A stretch of 64,000 bases of DNA from Actinoallomurus spadix (GTDB lineage Bacteria; Actinomycetota; Actinomycetes; Streptosporangiales; Streptosporangiaceae), in contig NZ_JAMXMX010000035.1 of NCBI RefSeq assembly GCF_024055725.1, forward strand, positions 1 through 64,000, written 5' to 3'. The notes below the pieces were generated by a model. That model saw only the letters and a program-made list of their open reading frames with translations. It ran no database searches and was not told where the DNA came from. Of this stretch, positions 36,232 through 46,772 are shown piece after piece. Every line of letters starts with the position of its first letter. Position 1 is the first letter of the stretch. The translations under genes were made by a program, and so were the position numbers.

Positions 36232-37923
36232 TCAGGCCTGCTTCCGGGCGATGCCCGCCGTGGCCGGACCGGCGAGTGCGTCACGGAACTCCTGGGCCGC
36301 CCGGATGTCGCCGTACTGCGAGACGACCGCGCTGGCGAGCTGGCGGGCCCGGTGGATGACGATGTCGGTCCGGTGCGCGGCGGACACCGCGAGGATGGTC
36401 TCCTTGGCGGTGCGCAGCGCCTCTTCGGGCTCTCCTTCCTGGAGACGGCACGACGCCCGGTCGAGCCAGATGAGCGTGCGATCGAGCTCCTCGGTCGCGG
36501 GATAGAGGGTCAGTGCCTTGCGGAGCGTCTCGTCGGCGTTGCCGTGGTCGCCGAGGTTGGTGTAGGTGTCGCCCATGTGAAAGGCCAGCTGGCGCTCGGT
36601 GTAGCCGAAGGCGGTGTCCTGCACCTGGTCCTTCCCTAGCTGGGAGAAGACCGTCTGGCCGCGGGTGATCGCGCGCTTGGCGCTGGGGACCGCCTCGTTA
36701 CGGCCCCGTTTGACGAGCATGCCGAGGGCGCGGGCCTCGACGATCGGCGCCATGGCGCCGGCCACGCTGGGTACGCGGCCGGCCAGGTCCTGCGCCCGGC
36801 GTGCCAGCTGCAGCGCCTCCCGGGGGTCGCCGTAGTACATCGGCACGAGCGCCTCGCGGACGCTCACCCAGGCGCGGAGCGCCCGGTCGCCGGTCTCGTC
36901 GGCGGCCGTCCGCGCCGTGCGGAAGAACGAGCGGGAGAGGCGGTGATCGCCGAGGTCGATCATGATGACGCCCGACAGGCCGGACAGTTGCGCCGCGATG
37001 CGGCACAGGCGTTCCTGCAGTTCGATCGGCTGCCGTTGCTCGCACATGCGGCGGACCTCGCTGAAGTCCAGCAGGACGTCGCAGAGCAGCCGCAGCGGCG
37101 GGGTGGACATGTACTGCTGTCCGTACCCCTGGACGGTCTCCTCCCACTGGTCGAGCATGGTCGGTGACACCGAGGCGTTGACCAGGGTGTCGTCCATACG
37201 GCGGCGGATGCCGTCCACCGCCCCCAGGATCTGGCCGTCGAGCACCACGCCTGCTCCGGCCAGGAGTTGCAGGAGAGTTCGCCGAAGCACTATGTCCTCC
37301 TCGTCCCCGTCCGTGCCGGTCCCCGGGTCTTCGGCGCGGTAGTGGACCCGGGAGAGGTGCGGACCGGAGGTTCGGTCGAATTTCGTCGCCCAGTCGCTGC
37401 CGCCGGCGACGACGCCTCGTGGCCCGACCACGCTGTCGGGCTCGCGAGCGCCGGTCTCCTGGGCGCCGGCACGTGGGCGGTCGTGCCGGTTGCCGCAGAC
37501 GCACGGCCCTTGGAAGCCGAGGTCCGCGGGCTCTACGCGGTAGACGCCGCAGAGATAGTGCAGATATTCGGGACCCGGGCGCTTGTAGCCGCTCTCGTAC
37601 GCCGACAGCAGCGTCTCACCGAGCTTGGGAAGGGGTTTGCCTTCCAGTTCGTACAGCGCCCTGACTTGGGCGACGACATCGGACAGTGCGATGCCGTGCG
37701 CGAGTCGCTGGGCTTTGATCGGACTGGTTCCGAAGATCGGCGCGCATTGATCGTGAATTTCCCGCGCGATCTCCGGTGGCGCGAGGCCCTGGGCCAGCCC
37801 GCGGGCACGGATACGACGTGCCGTATCAGCCTCTTTGCGAGGTGGGTCCTTTTTGCGGGGATCTGTTACTTCTGCTCGTGGGAGATCTGTTCTTGAGGGT
37901 TCTGTTCTCGGGGGATCTGTCAT
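36232..37923 (-). CDS. XRE-type HTH regulator with a TPR-like C-terminal domain
   Basis: A 563-residue protein. After a charged, Pro-rich N-terminus, residues ~35-130 hold an unusual helix-turn-helix region (QGLAPPEIAREIHDQCAP to SDVVAQVRALYELEG) ending in LLSAYESGYKRPGPEYLHYL, the XRE-like recognition segment. A Cys-containing motif (GPCVCGNRHD) follows. The C-terminal ~350 residues form tandem helical pairs of TPR type (DRALRAWVSVREALVPMYYG and similar), which often bind small molecules or peptides. GAGGAGG precedes the ATG by 6 nt. A GNAT gene follows in the same operon, and a small Trp-rich gene is divergent. Confidence 0.87.
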   Translation of the reverse strand: MTDPPRTEPSRTDLPRAEVTDPRKKDPPRKEADTARRIRARGLAQGLAPPEIAREIHDQCAPIFGTSPIKAQRLAHGIALSDVVAQVRALYELEGKPLPKLGETLLSAYESGYKRPGPEYLHYLCGVYRVEPADLGFQGPCVCGNRHDRPRAGAQETGAREPDSVVGPRGVVAGGSDWATKFDRTSGPHLSRVHYRAEDPGTGTDGDEEDIVLRRTLLQLLAGAGVVLDGQILGAVDGIRRRMDDTLVNASVSPTMLDQWEETVQGYGQQYMSTPPLRLLCDVLLDFSEVRRMCEQRQPIELQERLCRIAAQLSGLSGVIMIDLGDHRLSRSFFRTARTAADETGDRALRAWVSVREALVPMYYGDPREALQLARRAQDLAGRVPSVAGAMAPIVEARALGMLVKRGRNEAVPSAKRAITRGQTVFSQLGKDQVQDTAFGYTERQLAFHMGDTYTNLGDHGNADETLRKALTLYPATEELDRTLIWLDRASCRLQEGEPEEALRTAKETILAVSAAHRTDIVIHRARQLASAVVSQYGDIRAAQEFRDALAGPATAGIARKQA

Positions 37924-38230
37924 TCCCGGCCTCCTCGGGGGGAAGAGCCGACCGGATGATTCATGGCCACGGAGATGAAATCTCGCGTACGCAGCGTAAC
38001 TCTGGCATCGCGATCCGCCAACTGATTCAGTCAGAAAGGCGCGCGATACGGTCGCAGTCCCCATACCGGAGCAGAAAAAGCTTCATCGCGAGTTGAGAAA
38101 CCTCTACCCGAGTCGACGGATGTTGGTCCCCTACCGCCGGGAGCGTCCCTTGACCCCCTCCCACCGGACTTGCGATTCTCGCACCGCGTAACGAGGTGAG
38201 TTCACCGGGTGAGCGAGGGAGGCACGCTCC

Positions 38231-38521
38231 GTGTTCGACGAACGTCGACTGGGATATCTCGAAGGACTGGCGCGGGAATTAGGCGAACGCGGTCTGGTGG
38301 CGCGCGTGGTCCGCAGCCGCTCCGGCCCGGCGTTCTGCCGGGTCGTCAACCCGGACGCCGCGAGCATGTCGGAGAACGTCACGTGCGCGCCGGCGCCGGA
38401 CACCCCTGACCAGCGGTCCTGGTACTTCTGGTGGTCCTGGGGAGAGCCGATGCACGACGTCGAGGACCCCTGCGGCGCCGCCGTCAAGGTGGCCCGCGTC
38501 CTGGAGGCGCACGGCGCCTGA
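38231..38521 (+). CDS. Small Trp-rich protein, partner of the XRE/TPR regulator by position
   Basis: A 96-residue soluble protein from a GTG start (VFDERRLGYLEGLARELGER onward), with a C-terminal core WYFWWSWGEP bearing four Trp and a Cys pair (TCAPA, DPCGAA). Short proteins of this shape are often found next to XRE/TPR regulator genes in actinomycetes, which suggests a functional link. I recall this from genome neighbourhoods, not from an experiment. GAGGGAGG lies about 9 nt upstream. The divergent gap (37924-38230) is AT-rich and probably contains both promoters. Confidence 0.65.
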   Translation: MFDERRLGYLEGLARELGERGLVARVVRSRSGPAFCRVVNPDAASMSENVTCAPAPDTPDQRSWYFWWSWGEPMHDVEDPCGAAVKVARVLEAHGA

Positions 38522-38699
38522 AGAGCCCCCCGCGGAGCCTGTTGCCAGTGGCGCGGACCGACCGGCTCCGCGGGGCCCGCTCAGAGCGCCCGTCCACCCG
38601 ATGGCACCGGGGACGTCCCGCCGTCGCCTACGATCCATCCCGTAGGTTCGCCGGTCCAACACGGTCGCCCAGCACGGGGACCACCCGGGAGGATGTCTC

Positions 38700-39731
38700 G
38701 TGTTCGCGCGTCTTGCGATGTCTGTTCTGCCGTCCCTGAGCGGAAAGACGTCACTCACCAGCGCCTGCGCGGACGACCCGAGGCCGAAGGACCCCGGCCA
38801 CATCACCACCGGGTGCCGGCTGACCTGGAACATCACGCACAACGGCGACCTCGCCCACTGGTACCACGTGTGGCTGGACGGCAGCAGCCCGATCACCTGG
38901 ACCGTGAAGGTCGTCCTCACGATCGTGATCGCGTACGTCCTGCGCAGGCTGACGCACAAGCTGATCACCAAGGTCACGACCCGGATGGCCGAGGGCACCA
39001 TGCCCGAGCGGCTCCGCGAGAAGACCCGCACCATCTTCGACGGCAGTCCCGTCCTGGTCAGCGAGCGGCGCAGGCAGCGGGCCGAGACGATGGGGTCGGT
39101 GCTGCGCAGCATCTCCTCGGTGATCATCCTCGGCGCCGCGACGCTCACCGTGCTGGGGTACCTCGGGCTCAACCTCACGCCCTTCCTGGCCAGTGCCAGC
39201 ATCATCGGCGTCGCCGTCGCCTTCGGCGCGCAGAACCTCGTCAAGGACTTCCTCAGCGGCATGTTCATGCTGCTGGAGGACCAGTACGGCGTCGGTGACG
39301 TGATCGACGTCGGGAGTGCCAAGGGCACGGTCGAGGCGGTCACGCTGCGCACGACGCGCCTGCGCGACGCCGACGGCGTCGTCTGGTACATCCCGAACGG
39401 AGAGATCAAGCGGGTCGGCAACGAGTCGCAGAACTGGGCCCGCGTCGTCCTCGACGTCCCGGTCGAGTACGACGTCGACCTGGACAAGGTCCGGACGATC
39501 CTGAGCGAGACGGCGTCGGTCATGGCCGCCGAGCCCCCGTGGGACGAGATCATCCTGGAGGAGCCGACGGTCTGGGGCATCCAGGCGCTGTCCAACGAGG
39601 CGGTCGTCGTCCGCGTCGTCTGCAAGACGACCCCCGGCCGGCAGGGGGATGCCGCGTCGGAGCTGCGCGAGCGCCTCAAGAAGGCGTTCGACTCGGCCGG
39701 GTTGACCATCGCGGCCTTCACGGCCGCGTAG
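38700..39731 (+). CDS. MscS-family small-conductance mechanosensitive channel
   Basis: A 343-residue inner-membrane channel that opens under membrane tension to release solutes. A polar N-terminus of ~60 residues is followed by TM1 ([16 protein letters not shown]), TM2 ([19 protein letters not shown]) and the pore helix TM3 with Gly/Ala-packing ([20 protein letters not shown]). Then come the beta domain ([20 protein letters not shown]) and the C-terminal alpha/beta domain. GGAGG lies 8 nt before the GTG start. It is followed 13 bp later by the globin gene, so probably cotranscribed. Confidence 0.93.
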   Translation: MFARLAMSVLPSLSGKTSLTSACADDPRPKDPGHITTGCRLTWNITHNGDLAHWYHVWLDGSSPITWTVKVVLTIVIAYVLRRLTHKLITKVTTRMAEGTMPERLREKTRTIFDGSPVLVSERRRQRAETMGSVLRSISSVIILGAATLTVLGYLGLNLTPFLASASIIGVAVAFGAQNLVKDFLSGMFMLLEDQYGVGDVIDVGSAKGTVEAVTLRTTRLRDADGVVWYIPNGEIKRVGNESQNWARVVLDVPVEYDVDLDKVRTILSETASVMAAEPPWDEIILEEPTVWGIQALSNEAVVVRVVCKTTPGRQGDAASELRERLKKAFDSAGLTIAAFTAA

Positions 39732-39744
39732 GCTGGGGCAGGTC

Positions 39745-40128
39745 ATGACACAAGAGGTCACTTTCTACGAAGCGGTCGGCGGCGAGGAGACCTTCCGCCG
39801 CCTGGTCCACCGGTTCTACGAAGGGGTGGCCGCAGACCCCCTCCTGCGCCCGCTGTATCCCGAAGAGGATCTCGGGCCGGCCGAGGAGCGGCTCCGGCTC
39901 TTCCTGATGCAGTACTGGGGCGGTCCGCGGACGTACGGCGAGCGGCGCGGCCACCCCCGGCTGCGCATGCGGCACGTGCCGTTCCGGATCGGCGAGGCCG
40001 AGCGCGACGCCTGGCTCGGCCACATGCGCGACGCCATCGACGAGCTGGAGCTTCCCGAGCCGCTGGAGACGATGCTCTGGGACTACCTCGTGATGGCGGC
40101 GAACAGCCTGATCAACGCGCCCGGCTGA
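39745..40128 (+). CDS. glbO: Group II truncated haemoglobin (trHbO)
   Basis: A 127-residue globin. [37 protein letters not shown] shows the helix A-B-CD1 pattern, with Tyr at CD1. The proximal His lies in [10 protein letters not shown], and the group II Trp at G8 in DAWLGHM. It should bind O2 and NO with high affinity and is often linked to oxidative or nitrosative stress defence. The start is 13 bp after the MscS gene, suggesting a shared mRNA. The stop is followed by the imperfect 51-bp repeats. Confidence 0.92.
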   Translation: MTQEVTFYEAVGGEETFRRLVHRFYEGVAADPLLRPLYPEEDLGPAEERLRLFLMQYWGGPRTYGERRGHPRLRMRHVPFRIGEAERDAWLGHMRDAIDELELPEPLETMLWDYLVMAANSLINAPG

Positions 40129-40159
40129 CCCATGCCCGCACGCGGCTCGCCGCCGCGGC

Positions 40160-40251
40160 GGCCGTACGGGCCGGTGCGCCGGCTCCCCCCGTACGGGTCC
40201 GTGCCCACACGGCCGTACGGGCCGGCACGCCGGCTCACCGCGTACGGGTCC
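40160..40251. repeat. Imperfect tandem repeat near the 3' end of the MFS gene
   Basis: A 41-bp unit beginning GGCCGTACGGGCCGG occurs at 40160-40200 and 40211-40251 (37/41 identical, 51-bp period). A weaker third copy (GCGTACGGGCCGGCGCGC) begins near 40299. The period is a multiple of three and the repeats lie beyond the stop of the MFS gene. In an alternative frame they would encode Gly-Pro-Tyr-Gly and Asp-Pro-Tyr-Gly units. This is either a mini-satellite or a decayed C-terminal extension. Confidence 0.6.
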
Positions 40252-40270
40252 TCCGGGGCGGCGCGACCGC

Positions 40271-41464
40271 TCAGCGCGCGGGGGTCGCCGCCGAGGAGGG
40301 CGTACGGGCCGGCGCGCGTTCGGCTCGTACGGGGAGCAGCAGGCCCGCGACGACGGGGAACGCCACCGCGATCGCGAAGGCCGTCCCGTAGTCCGACCCG
40401 CCGATGAGGGAACCGAGCACCGGCGGGGTCGCCGCGGCGAGGAGGTTCTGGCCGGTGTTCTGGAAGCCGAGCGCCCGCCCGGCCCAGGTCCGTCCCGCGT
40501 ACTCCGCGACCGCCGTGAAGGCCAGCCCGTTGGGGGTCACGGTGATCACCGAGGCGACGACGAGGATGACGGTGGCGGCTCCCCAGCCCGCCAGCGCGCC
40601 GATCGTCAGGGCCAGCATCACGGCTCCGATTCCCAGCGCAAGGACGCGCATCGGGCGCAGTCTGCTGCCCGCGCGATCGGACCAGTGGCCGACGGCCAGC
40701 CTGGCCGCGGCGCCGCCGAGCTGGGCGGCCGCCAGCAGCCGGCCGGCGGTCCCGGCGTTCCAACCCTGCGCGTCGACGAGGTAGACGAGGGCGAACGCGG
40801 ACACCGTGAACTGCGGGACCACGAGGAGCGCGCTCGCGGCGTGGATCCGCCACAGCACGGAGGTGCGGTACGGCGAGCGGCCGCCGTGCGGCTCGTCGCC
40901 CTCCGTACGTGCCGGGTCGCGAACGAGCACGGCCACCAGCAGCGCGGCGGCGAGGCAGCAGCAGCCGAGGAAGACCAGGCCACCCGCGAGCCCCGCTCCG
41001 GCCGCGAGAGGCGGCAGGACGAGGGCGGCCAGCCCGACGCCCAGCGGCTGCCCGGTCTGGCGCACGCCCATGGCCAGACCGCGCTCGTGGGCGGCGAACC
41101 AGCCGAGGATGAGCCGGCCGCTGGCCGCGTGGATCGACGCGCCGCCCGCTCCGGCGAGGAAGAAGCAGACGCCGAGCGGCACCGGATGGTGGACGGTGGC
41201 GGCGGCCAGCAGCGCGGCGCCGGCGATCGTCAGGCCGGTGGCGAGGACGACCCGCTCGCCCCAGCGGTCGGCGGCCACGCCCCACAGCGCGAGCGAGACG
41301 AGGAGGCCCGCGACCGGGCAGGAGATCAGTGTCGCGGCCCGGCCGAGGGAGAGACCGGCGTCGGCGCGCAGGGCGGGGATGAGGTACGGGAGGCCGTACT
41401 GGTAGGCGCACCCGGCGACCATGGCCAACAATCCGACCCCGAGGACCGACCACCGTCTGTTCAT
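40271..41464 (-). CDS. Major facilitator superfamily transporter
   Basis: A 397-residue, 12-transmembrane transporter. MFS motif A appears as GVAADRWGERVVLATG in the loop between TM2 and TM3 and again as GHWSDRAGSRLRPMRV in the C-terminal half. The substrate is unknown; it may be an exporter or oxalate/formate-type antiporter. The ATG (MNRRWSVLGVGLLAM) lies inside a 30-bp palindrome, and a -10-like TAATAT ends 6 nt upstream, so the mRNA may be leaderless and directly repressible. No regulator gene lies next to it. Confidence 0.9.
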   Translation of the reverse strand: MNRRWSVLGVGLLAMVAGCAYQYGLPYLIPALRADAGLSLGRAATLISCPVAGLLVSLALWGVAADRWGERVVLATGLTIAGAALLAAATVHHPVPLGVCFFLAGAGGASIHAASGRLILGWFAAHERGLAMGVRQTGQPLGVGLAALVLPPLAAGAGLAGGLVFLGCCCLAAALLVAVLVRDPARTEGDEPHGGRSPYRTSVLWRIHAASALLVVPQFTVSAFALVYLVDAQGWNAGTAGRLLAAAQLGGAAARLAVGHWSDRAGSRLRPMRVLALGIGAVMLALTIGALAGWGAATVILVVASVITVTPNGLAFTAVAEYAGRTWAGRALGFQNTGQNLLAAATPPVLGSLIGGSDYGTAFAIAVAFPVVAGLLLPVRAERAPARTPSSAATPAR

Positions 41465-41491
41465 ATGTTGATATTAGCGTATCAACATATG
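41462..41491 (-). promoter_or_regulatory. 30-bp palindromic operator over the MFS start codon
   Basis: CATATGTTGATA (41462-41473), a 6-bp spacer and its perfect inverted complement (41480-41491) form a 12-bp dyad. The ATG of the MFS gene is its first three bases, read on the minus strand. The TAATAT -10 candidate (41476-41471) sits at the dyad centre. It is strongly AT-rich in a >70% GC context. This is a classical repressor site, possibly of the MarR/TetR/PadR type, but no cognate regulator gene is adjacent. Confidence 0.75.
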
Positions 41492-41524
41492 AGACAGCCC
41501 GCGCGGGTGAGACCGCGGAACGCG

Positions 41525-41562
41525 ACGCGCCACCGGCCCCTCGCAGGGGACCGGTGGCGCGT
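41525..41562. terminator. Terminator downstream of the secreted peptidase gene
   Basis: A 12-bp stem ACGCGCCACCGG (41525-41536) with its complement (41551-41562) encloses a second CCCC/GGGG stem and a TCGCA loop. It lies 55 bases past the stop of the minus-strand peptidase gene and upstream of the MFS operator. Confidence 0.75.
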
Positions 41563-41616
41563 CATGCGGACGACGGGCGCGTCACGGCGTACGGCCGGGC
41601 CGTGAGCGGTCTCCCG

Positions 41617-43026
41617 TCACAGCGGGGGACGCTGGGCGAGGATCGGGTCCTCGGCGACCTGCGCCGGGACCGAGAGGGTCCGCGCCTGCTGCGACGAGGA
41701 GACGCCGGCCCAGCGGAGCAGGTCCGCGGTGGCCCGCGCGCGCTGCGCGTCGGACAGCTTGGAGATCAGCCGCCCGCTGTGGTTCTGGCCCGGCGCGACG
41801 TACACGGCCGAGTCACGGCTGCCCGGGCCGACGCGGAACGGCTCGGCGCCCCACGGGTCGTTCTGGCCGTAGACGAACATCATGTGGGTCGCGTGGGTGC
41901 GGACCCAGTGGTCGATGTCCTTCATCGCCGACGGGTCGAACCGCATCGGGATGTCACCCGGCACGTACGTCCGCGGCTGGTAGGTGCTCTCGTAGCGCAG
42001 CAGCGGGCGCAGGTGCTTGAACTTCGGCGACGGCCAGCCGAGCTGCGTGCCCGCCTGGTAGTAGTACGGGATGTACGGCTCCAGGCCCTGGTCCGTGTAG
42101 GTCAGCGCGCCGGAGATCGTGTCGAAGAAGGAGTAGATCTCATCCGTCGAGGCGGTCGCCGCCGGGACGTCCTCGCACTCCGACTGCAGGTGGTACTGCC
42201 AGAAGCCCCACTCGAAGTCCATCACCGAGTTCTCGAAGGCCCGGTCGACGGTCTTGAGGATCTTCCAGGTCTGGCCGGCCTTCTGGGCGTCGGCGCTCAT
42301 CCGCGCGAGGATCTCCGGGCGCCGCTTGAGCAGTTCGCGCTGCAGGCTCTCCAGGTTGGCGCGGCACTTCGGGTCGGTGCCGACGGTCTTGAAGAACCGG
42401 TCGTACGCGCTGTCGTCCTTGTTGTTAACGTCGTTGGGAGCGACGTAGGCGACCGTGCCGTCGACGTCGGACGGATAGAAGCGCTTGTGGTAGGTGGCGG
42501 TCATACCGCCCTTGCTGGCGCCGGTCGAGATCCACTTGCCGTGGTAGACGGTCTTGAGGACCTTGATCAGCCGGTGCTCGTCGGTGGCGGCCTGCCAGAT
42601 CGTGTCCTTCGTCCACACCGGCGGCTCGGGCCGCGACGGCGTGAAGTAGCGGTACTCCACCGAGATCTGGTTGCCGTCCACCAGCGCCGTGGGCTCCGAC
42701 AGGAACATCGTCTCCGGCGTGTTGTAGCCGCTGGTGTAGAGGACCATCGGCCGGTCGGCGGACTTGTGCTCCAGCAGGACCCGCTGCTCGAACCAGCCGC
42801 GGTCCGGGTGGCGGTGGTCGATCGGCTGACGGTAGTTCAGCCAGAACCAGCGGTAGCCCGAGAGCGTGGAGGTCTTCTCCTGCACCGTCATGCCGGGGAT
42901 CGCCTTGAGCCTGGTCAGGACGTCGTCGTCCCCGCCCCGGGCCGACGCGGCACGCGCGGTACCGCCGGCGCCGCCCAGTCCGGCGGCCAGCAGCAGCGCC
43001 AGCACTCCTCGAGAGAGGTTGCGCAT
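41617..43026 (-). CDS. Secreted S28-family (tripeptidyl/prolyl) aminopeptidase
   Basis: A 469-residue secreted serine peptidase of the S28/PS-10 type, related to Streptomyces tripeptidyl and prolyl-tripeptidyl aminopeptidases. A signal peptide MRNLSRGVLALLLAAGLGGA ends near ARA-A. The nucleophile is Ser171 in STGASKGGMT. The region YGQNDPWGAEPF gives the catalytic Asp, and APGQNHSGRLI gives the His. It hydrolyses extracellular peptides for nutrition. AAGGGG lies 5 nt before the ATG. It stands alone, followed by the hairpin terminator. Confidence 0.92.
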   Translation of the reverse strand: MRNLSRGVLALLLAAGLGGAGGTARAASARGGDDDVLTRLKAIPGMTVQEKTSTLSGYRWFWLNYRQPIDHRHPDRGWFEQRVLLEHKSADRPMVLYTSGYNTPETMFLSEPTALVDGNQISVEYRYFTPSRPEPPVWTKDTIWQAATDEHRLIKVLKTVYHGKWISTGASKGGMTATYHKRFYPSDVDGTVAYVAPNDVNNKDDSAYDRFFKTVGTDPKCRANLESLQRELLKRRPEILARMSADAQKAGQTWKILKTVDRAFENSVMDFEWGFWQYHLQSECEDVPAATASTDEIYSFFDTISGALTYTDQGLEPYIPYYYQAGTQLGWPSPKFKHLRPLLRYESTYQPRTYVPGDIPMRFDPSAMKDIDHWVRTHATHMMFVYGQNDPWGAEPFRVGPGSRDSAVYVAPGQNHSGRLISKLSDAQRARATADLLRWAGVSSSQQARTLSVPAQVAEDPILAQRPPL

Positions 43027-43142
43027 TCTTACCCCTTTTGTGTCGGATCGCGAGAATGCAACCGCGACATTACGGGGCAAAGCAGCGACAAAAGCCGATC
43101 TCCTCGGCGTTCGTTACGGAACTGTCGCTCGGGTCCCGCCGG

Positions 43143-43586
43143 TCACACGAGGTACTGCCGCAGGAAGGCGGCCTCCTCGTCGTCGAAGCGCCGGGTCCGG
43201 CCCTGCTCCAGGTCGTAGCCGACCATCACGGAGACCGCCCGCGCGTACACGTGCTCGTCGTCGCACACCTCGTACGCCAGGCGGAAGGACGCCGCGCGGA
43301 TCTCCGTGACCCGCGTCTCGACGCGCACCGGCTCGGGCCGCAGCAGCAGGGGCCGCCGATAGTCGATCTCGTGCCGCGCCACGACCAGGCCGTGCAGGGG
43401 CCGCGGGCGTCCCTCGCGGTCCGGGTCGGTGTAGAACATCGCCACCCGGGCGTCCTCGAGGTACGTCAGGTACCGGCAGTTGTTCACGTGGCCCAGGGAG
43501 TCGATGTCACCGAACCGTACGTGGAACTCGTGCACGTGGACACGCGGCGTGCCGACGTGACCGGGGTCGAGAACAGGCTGGGTCAT
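43143..43586 (-). CDS. Acyl-CoA thioesterase (4HBT hotdog family)
   Basis: A 147-residue hotdog-fold thioesterase. The active-site stretch is RFGDIDSLGHVNNCRYL, with the catalytic Asp in FGDIDSLGHVNN. VEYRRPL-type beta strands appear as EIDYRRPLLLRPEPVRVE. It hydrolyses acyl-CoA, substrate unknown. It is minus-strand, 158 bp downstream of ettA and separated from it by a hairpin, so probably independent. Confidence 0.88.
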   Translation of the reverse strand: MTQPVLDPGHVGTPRVHVHEFHVRFGDIDSLGHVNNCRYLTYLEDARVAMFYTDPDREGRPRPLHGLVVARHEIDYRRPLLLRPEPVRVETRVTEIRAASFRLAYEVCDDEHVYARAVSVMVGYDLEQGRTRRFDDEEAAFLRQYLV

Positions 43587-43698
43587 CGTCCGTCCATCTC
43601 AGGTGATCGGCTCGAGGGCACCGGCGGCCGGACACTCCCGAACTCGGGTGAGCGCCCGGAGGCGCCGGGGCAGGGCTCTCACGGCGGGCCGGAAGGGA

Positions 43699-43732
43699 AC
43701 GGGCCGCGGGACCCGGAGGTCGCGCGGCCCGT
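43699..43732 (-). terminator. Terminator after ettA
   Basis: A perfect 10-bp stem ACGGGCCGCG (43699-43708) with its complement (43723-43732), 14-nt loop, begins 13 bases after the ettA stop. Confidence 0.65.
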
Positions 43733-43744
43733 CGTCGTGGCGTG

Positions 43745-45442
<1,698 letters not shown>

Positions 45443-45452
45443 GGTGTCAAGA

Positions 45453-46772
45453 CTAGAGCCTCCGAGGGGATGGCCTTGCCGTGATCCGGCGCGGCTCGCC
45501 CGGCTTCTTCGTCGCTGGGAGGCAGATCCGGTTGCGGCCCGACTCCTTGGCGCGGTATAGCGCCAGATCCGCGGAGGCGAGCAGCTCGATCAGGTCGTGC
45601 CCGTGAGTGCGGAACAGGGCGACGCCGATCGAGATCGTCACCGTGATCGTGGCGTCGTCGGCGGGGACGCACATCCGGCCGACCCTGCTGCGGAGCCGCT
45701 CGGCGACCCGGCAGGCCTCCAGCATGTCGGCGTTCGGCAGCAGCACCGCGAACTCCTCCCCGCCGAACCGGCCCACCACGTCGTACTCCCGCAGCTGCTG
45801 GACCAGGGTGCCGGCCACCCCGGCCAGCACCTGATCGCCGGTCAGGTGCCCGTACGCGTCGTTGACCCGCTTGAAATGGTCGATGTCGATCAGGAGCAGG
45901 GCGAGCGAGTCGTGGGTGCGGACCGCGCGGGTGATCTCGGTGTCGGCCTCCAGCTGCCAGGTCGCGGCGTTGAGCAGGCCGGTCTTGGAATCGAGCCGGG
46001 CGGCCGCCCGCAGCTGGGTGTGCATCAGGCTGCGCTGCAGCAGCATCACGGGCGGCAGCGCGATCACGAGCAGCAGCGGCGTCAGCGCGCAGGAGATGGT
46101 GATCAGGATCCCCACGCAGATCTCGACGAGGTCGAGGAGGAGGATCTCGCGGTTGCCCACCAGCTTCCGCCAGGAGCACTCGGCCTTCGCGATGCGCGCG
46201 GCCACCATGACGATCGCCGTGTTGATCATCGTGAAGAGCACGGCGCAGAGGACCACCATCGGGATCATGGCGTCGAGGTCGGAGAGCCACGCGCCGGCGT
46301 CCCGGAGCGGATGCGGGACGATCGTGTGGAACGTCACCGAGGCGGCGGCGCCGGCCAGGCCGTGCGCCGAGGTGACGAGCGCCCGCCGGTGCAGCAGCGT
46401 ACGGCGCACCCGCAACTGCAGCAGGACCTGCAGCGGTATCGGCATCAGGAGCGCGTAGACCGGCGGCAGCAGCAGCGCAGCGGGCAACCACCACGCCGAC
46501 AGCAGGTCACGCGCGACACCCGCCGGCATGCCGAGCCGCCGCGACGCCTCGATGCTGATCGCGCCGCAGGCCAGCAGCGCGGCGAACACGAGCATCGCCT
46601 GGGGCCGCCAGACCGTGTGCGTCACCGCCAGCCCGATCAGCACGGCGTACAGCGCGACGACCACGAGGACGTACGGGGCGAGCAGAGCCGGCTGCTGCAG
46701 CAACGGCCATCGCCGCGGGGCGGCGGCGGCGACATCACCGCGCCCGTCGCCGGAGGTGTGCAGTGCCGTCAT
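45453..46772 (-). CDS. Membrane GGDEF diguanylate cyclase
   Basis: A 439-residue protein with six or seven hydrophobic segments (about 25-245) and a C-terminal GGDEF domain (about 260-425). The active-site loop is GGEEF, and an I-site RxxD (REYD) sits five residues before it, so product inhibition is expected. LLIDIDHFKRVNDAYGHLTGD carries the metal ligands. It should make c-di-GMP, which controls development in streptomycetes. The membrane region has no recognised sensor family. The ATG lies 10 bp upstream of the ettA unit. Confidence 0.92.
   Translation of the reverse strand: MTALHTSGDGRGDVAAAAPRRWPLLQQPALLAPYVLVVVALYAVLIGLAVTHTVWRPQAMLVFAALLACGAISIEASRRLGMPAGVARDLLSAWWLPAALLLPPVYALLMPIPLQVLLQLRVRRTLLHRRALVTSAHGLAGAAASVTFHTIVPHPLRDAGAWLSDLDAMIPMVVLCAVLFTMINTAIVMVAARIAKAECSWRKLVGNREILLLDLVEICVGILITISCALTPLLLVIALPPVMLLQRSLMHTQLRAAARLDSKTGLLNAATWQLEADTEITRAVRTHDSLALLLIDIDHFKRVNDAYGHLTGDQVLAGVAGTLVQQLREYDVVGRFGGEEFAVLLPNADMLEACRVAERLRSRVGRMCVPADDATITVTISIGVALFRTHGHDLIELLASADLALYRAKESGRNRICLPATKKPGEPRRITARPSPRRL

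Noticed and set aside
37267-37896. A plus-strand open frame opposite the N-terminal part of the XRE/TPR regulator
   Set aside because: It overlaps clear coding sequence on the other strand, lacks a ribosome binding site and has no recognisable domain.
40160-40251. Repeats considered as a CRISPR array
   Set aside because: There are only two clear copies, with almost no spacer and no cas genes.
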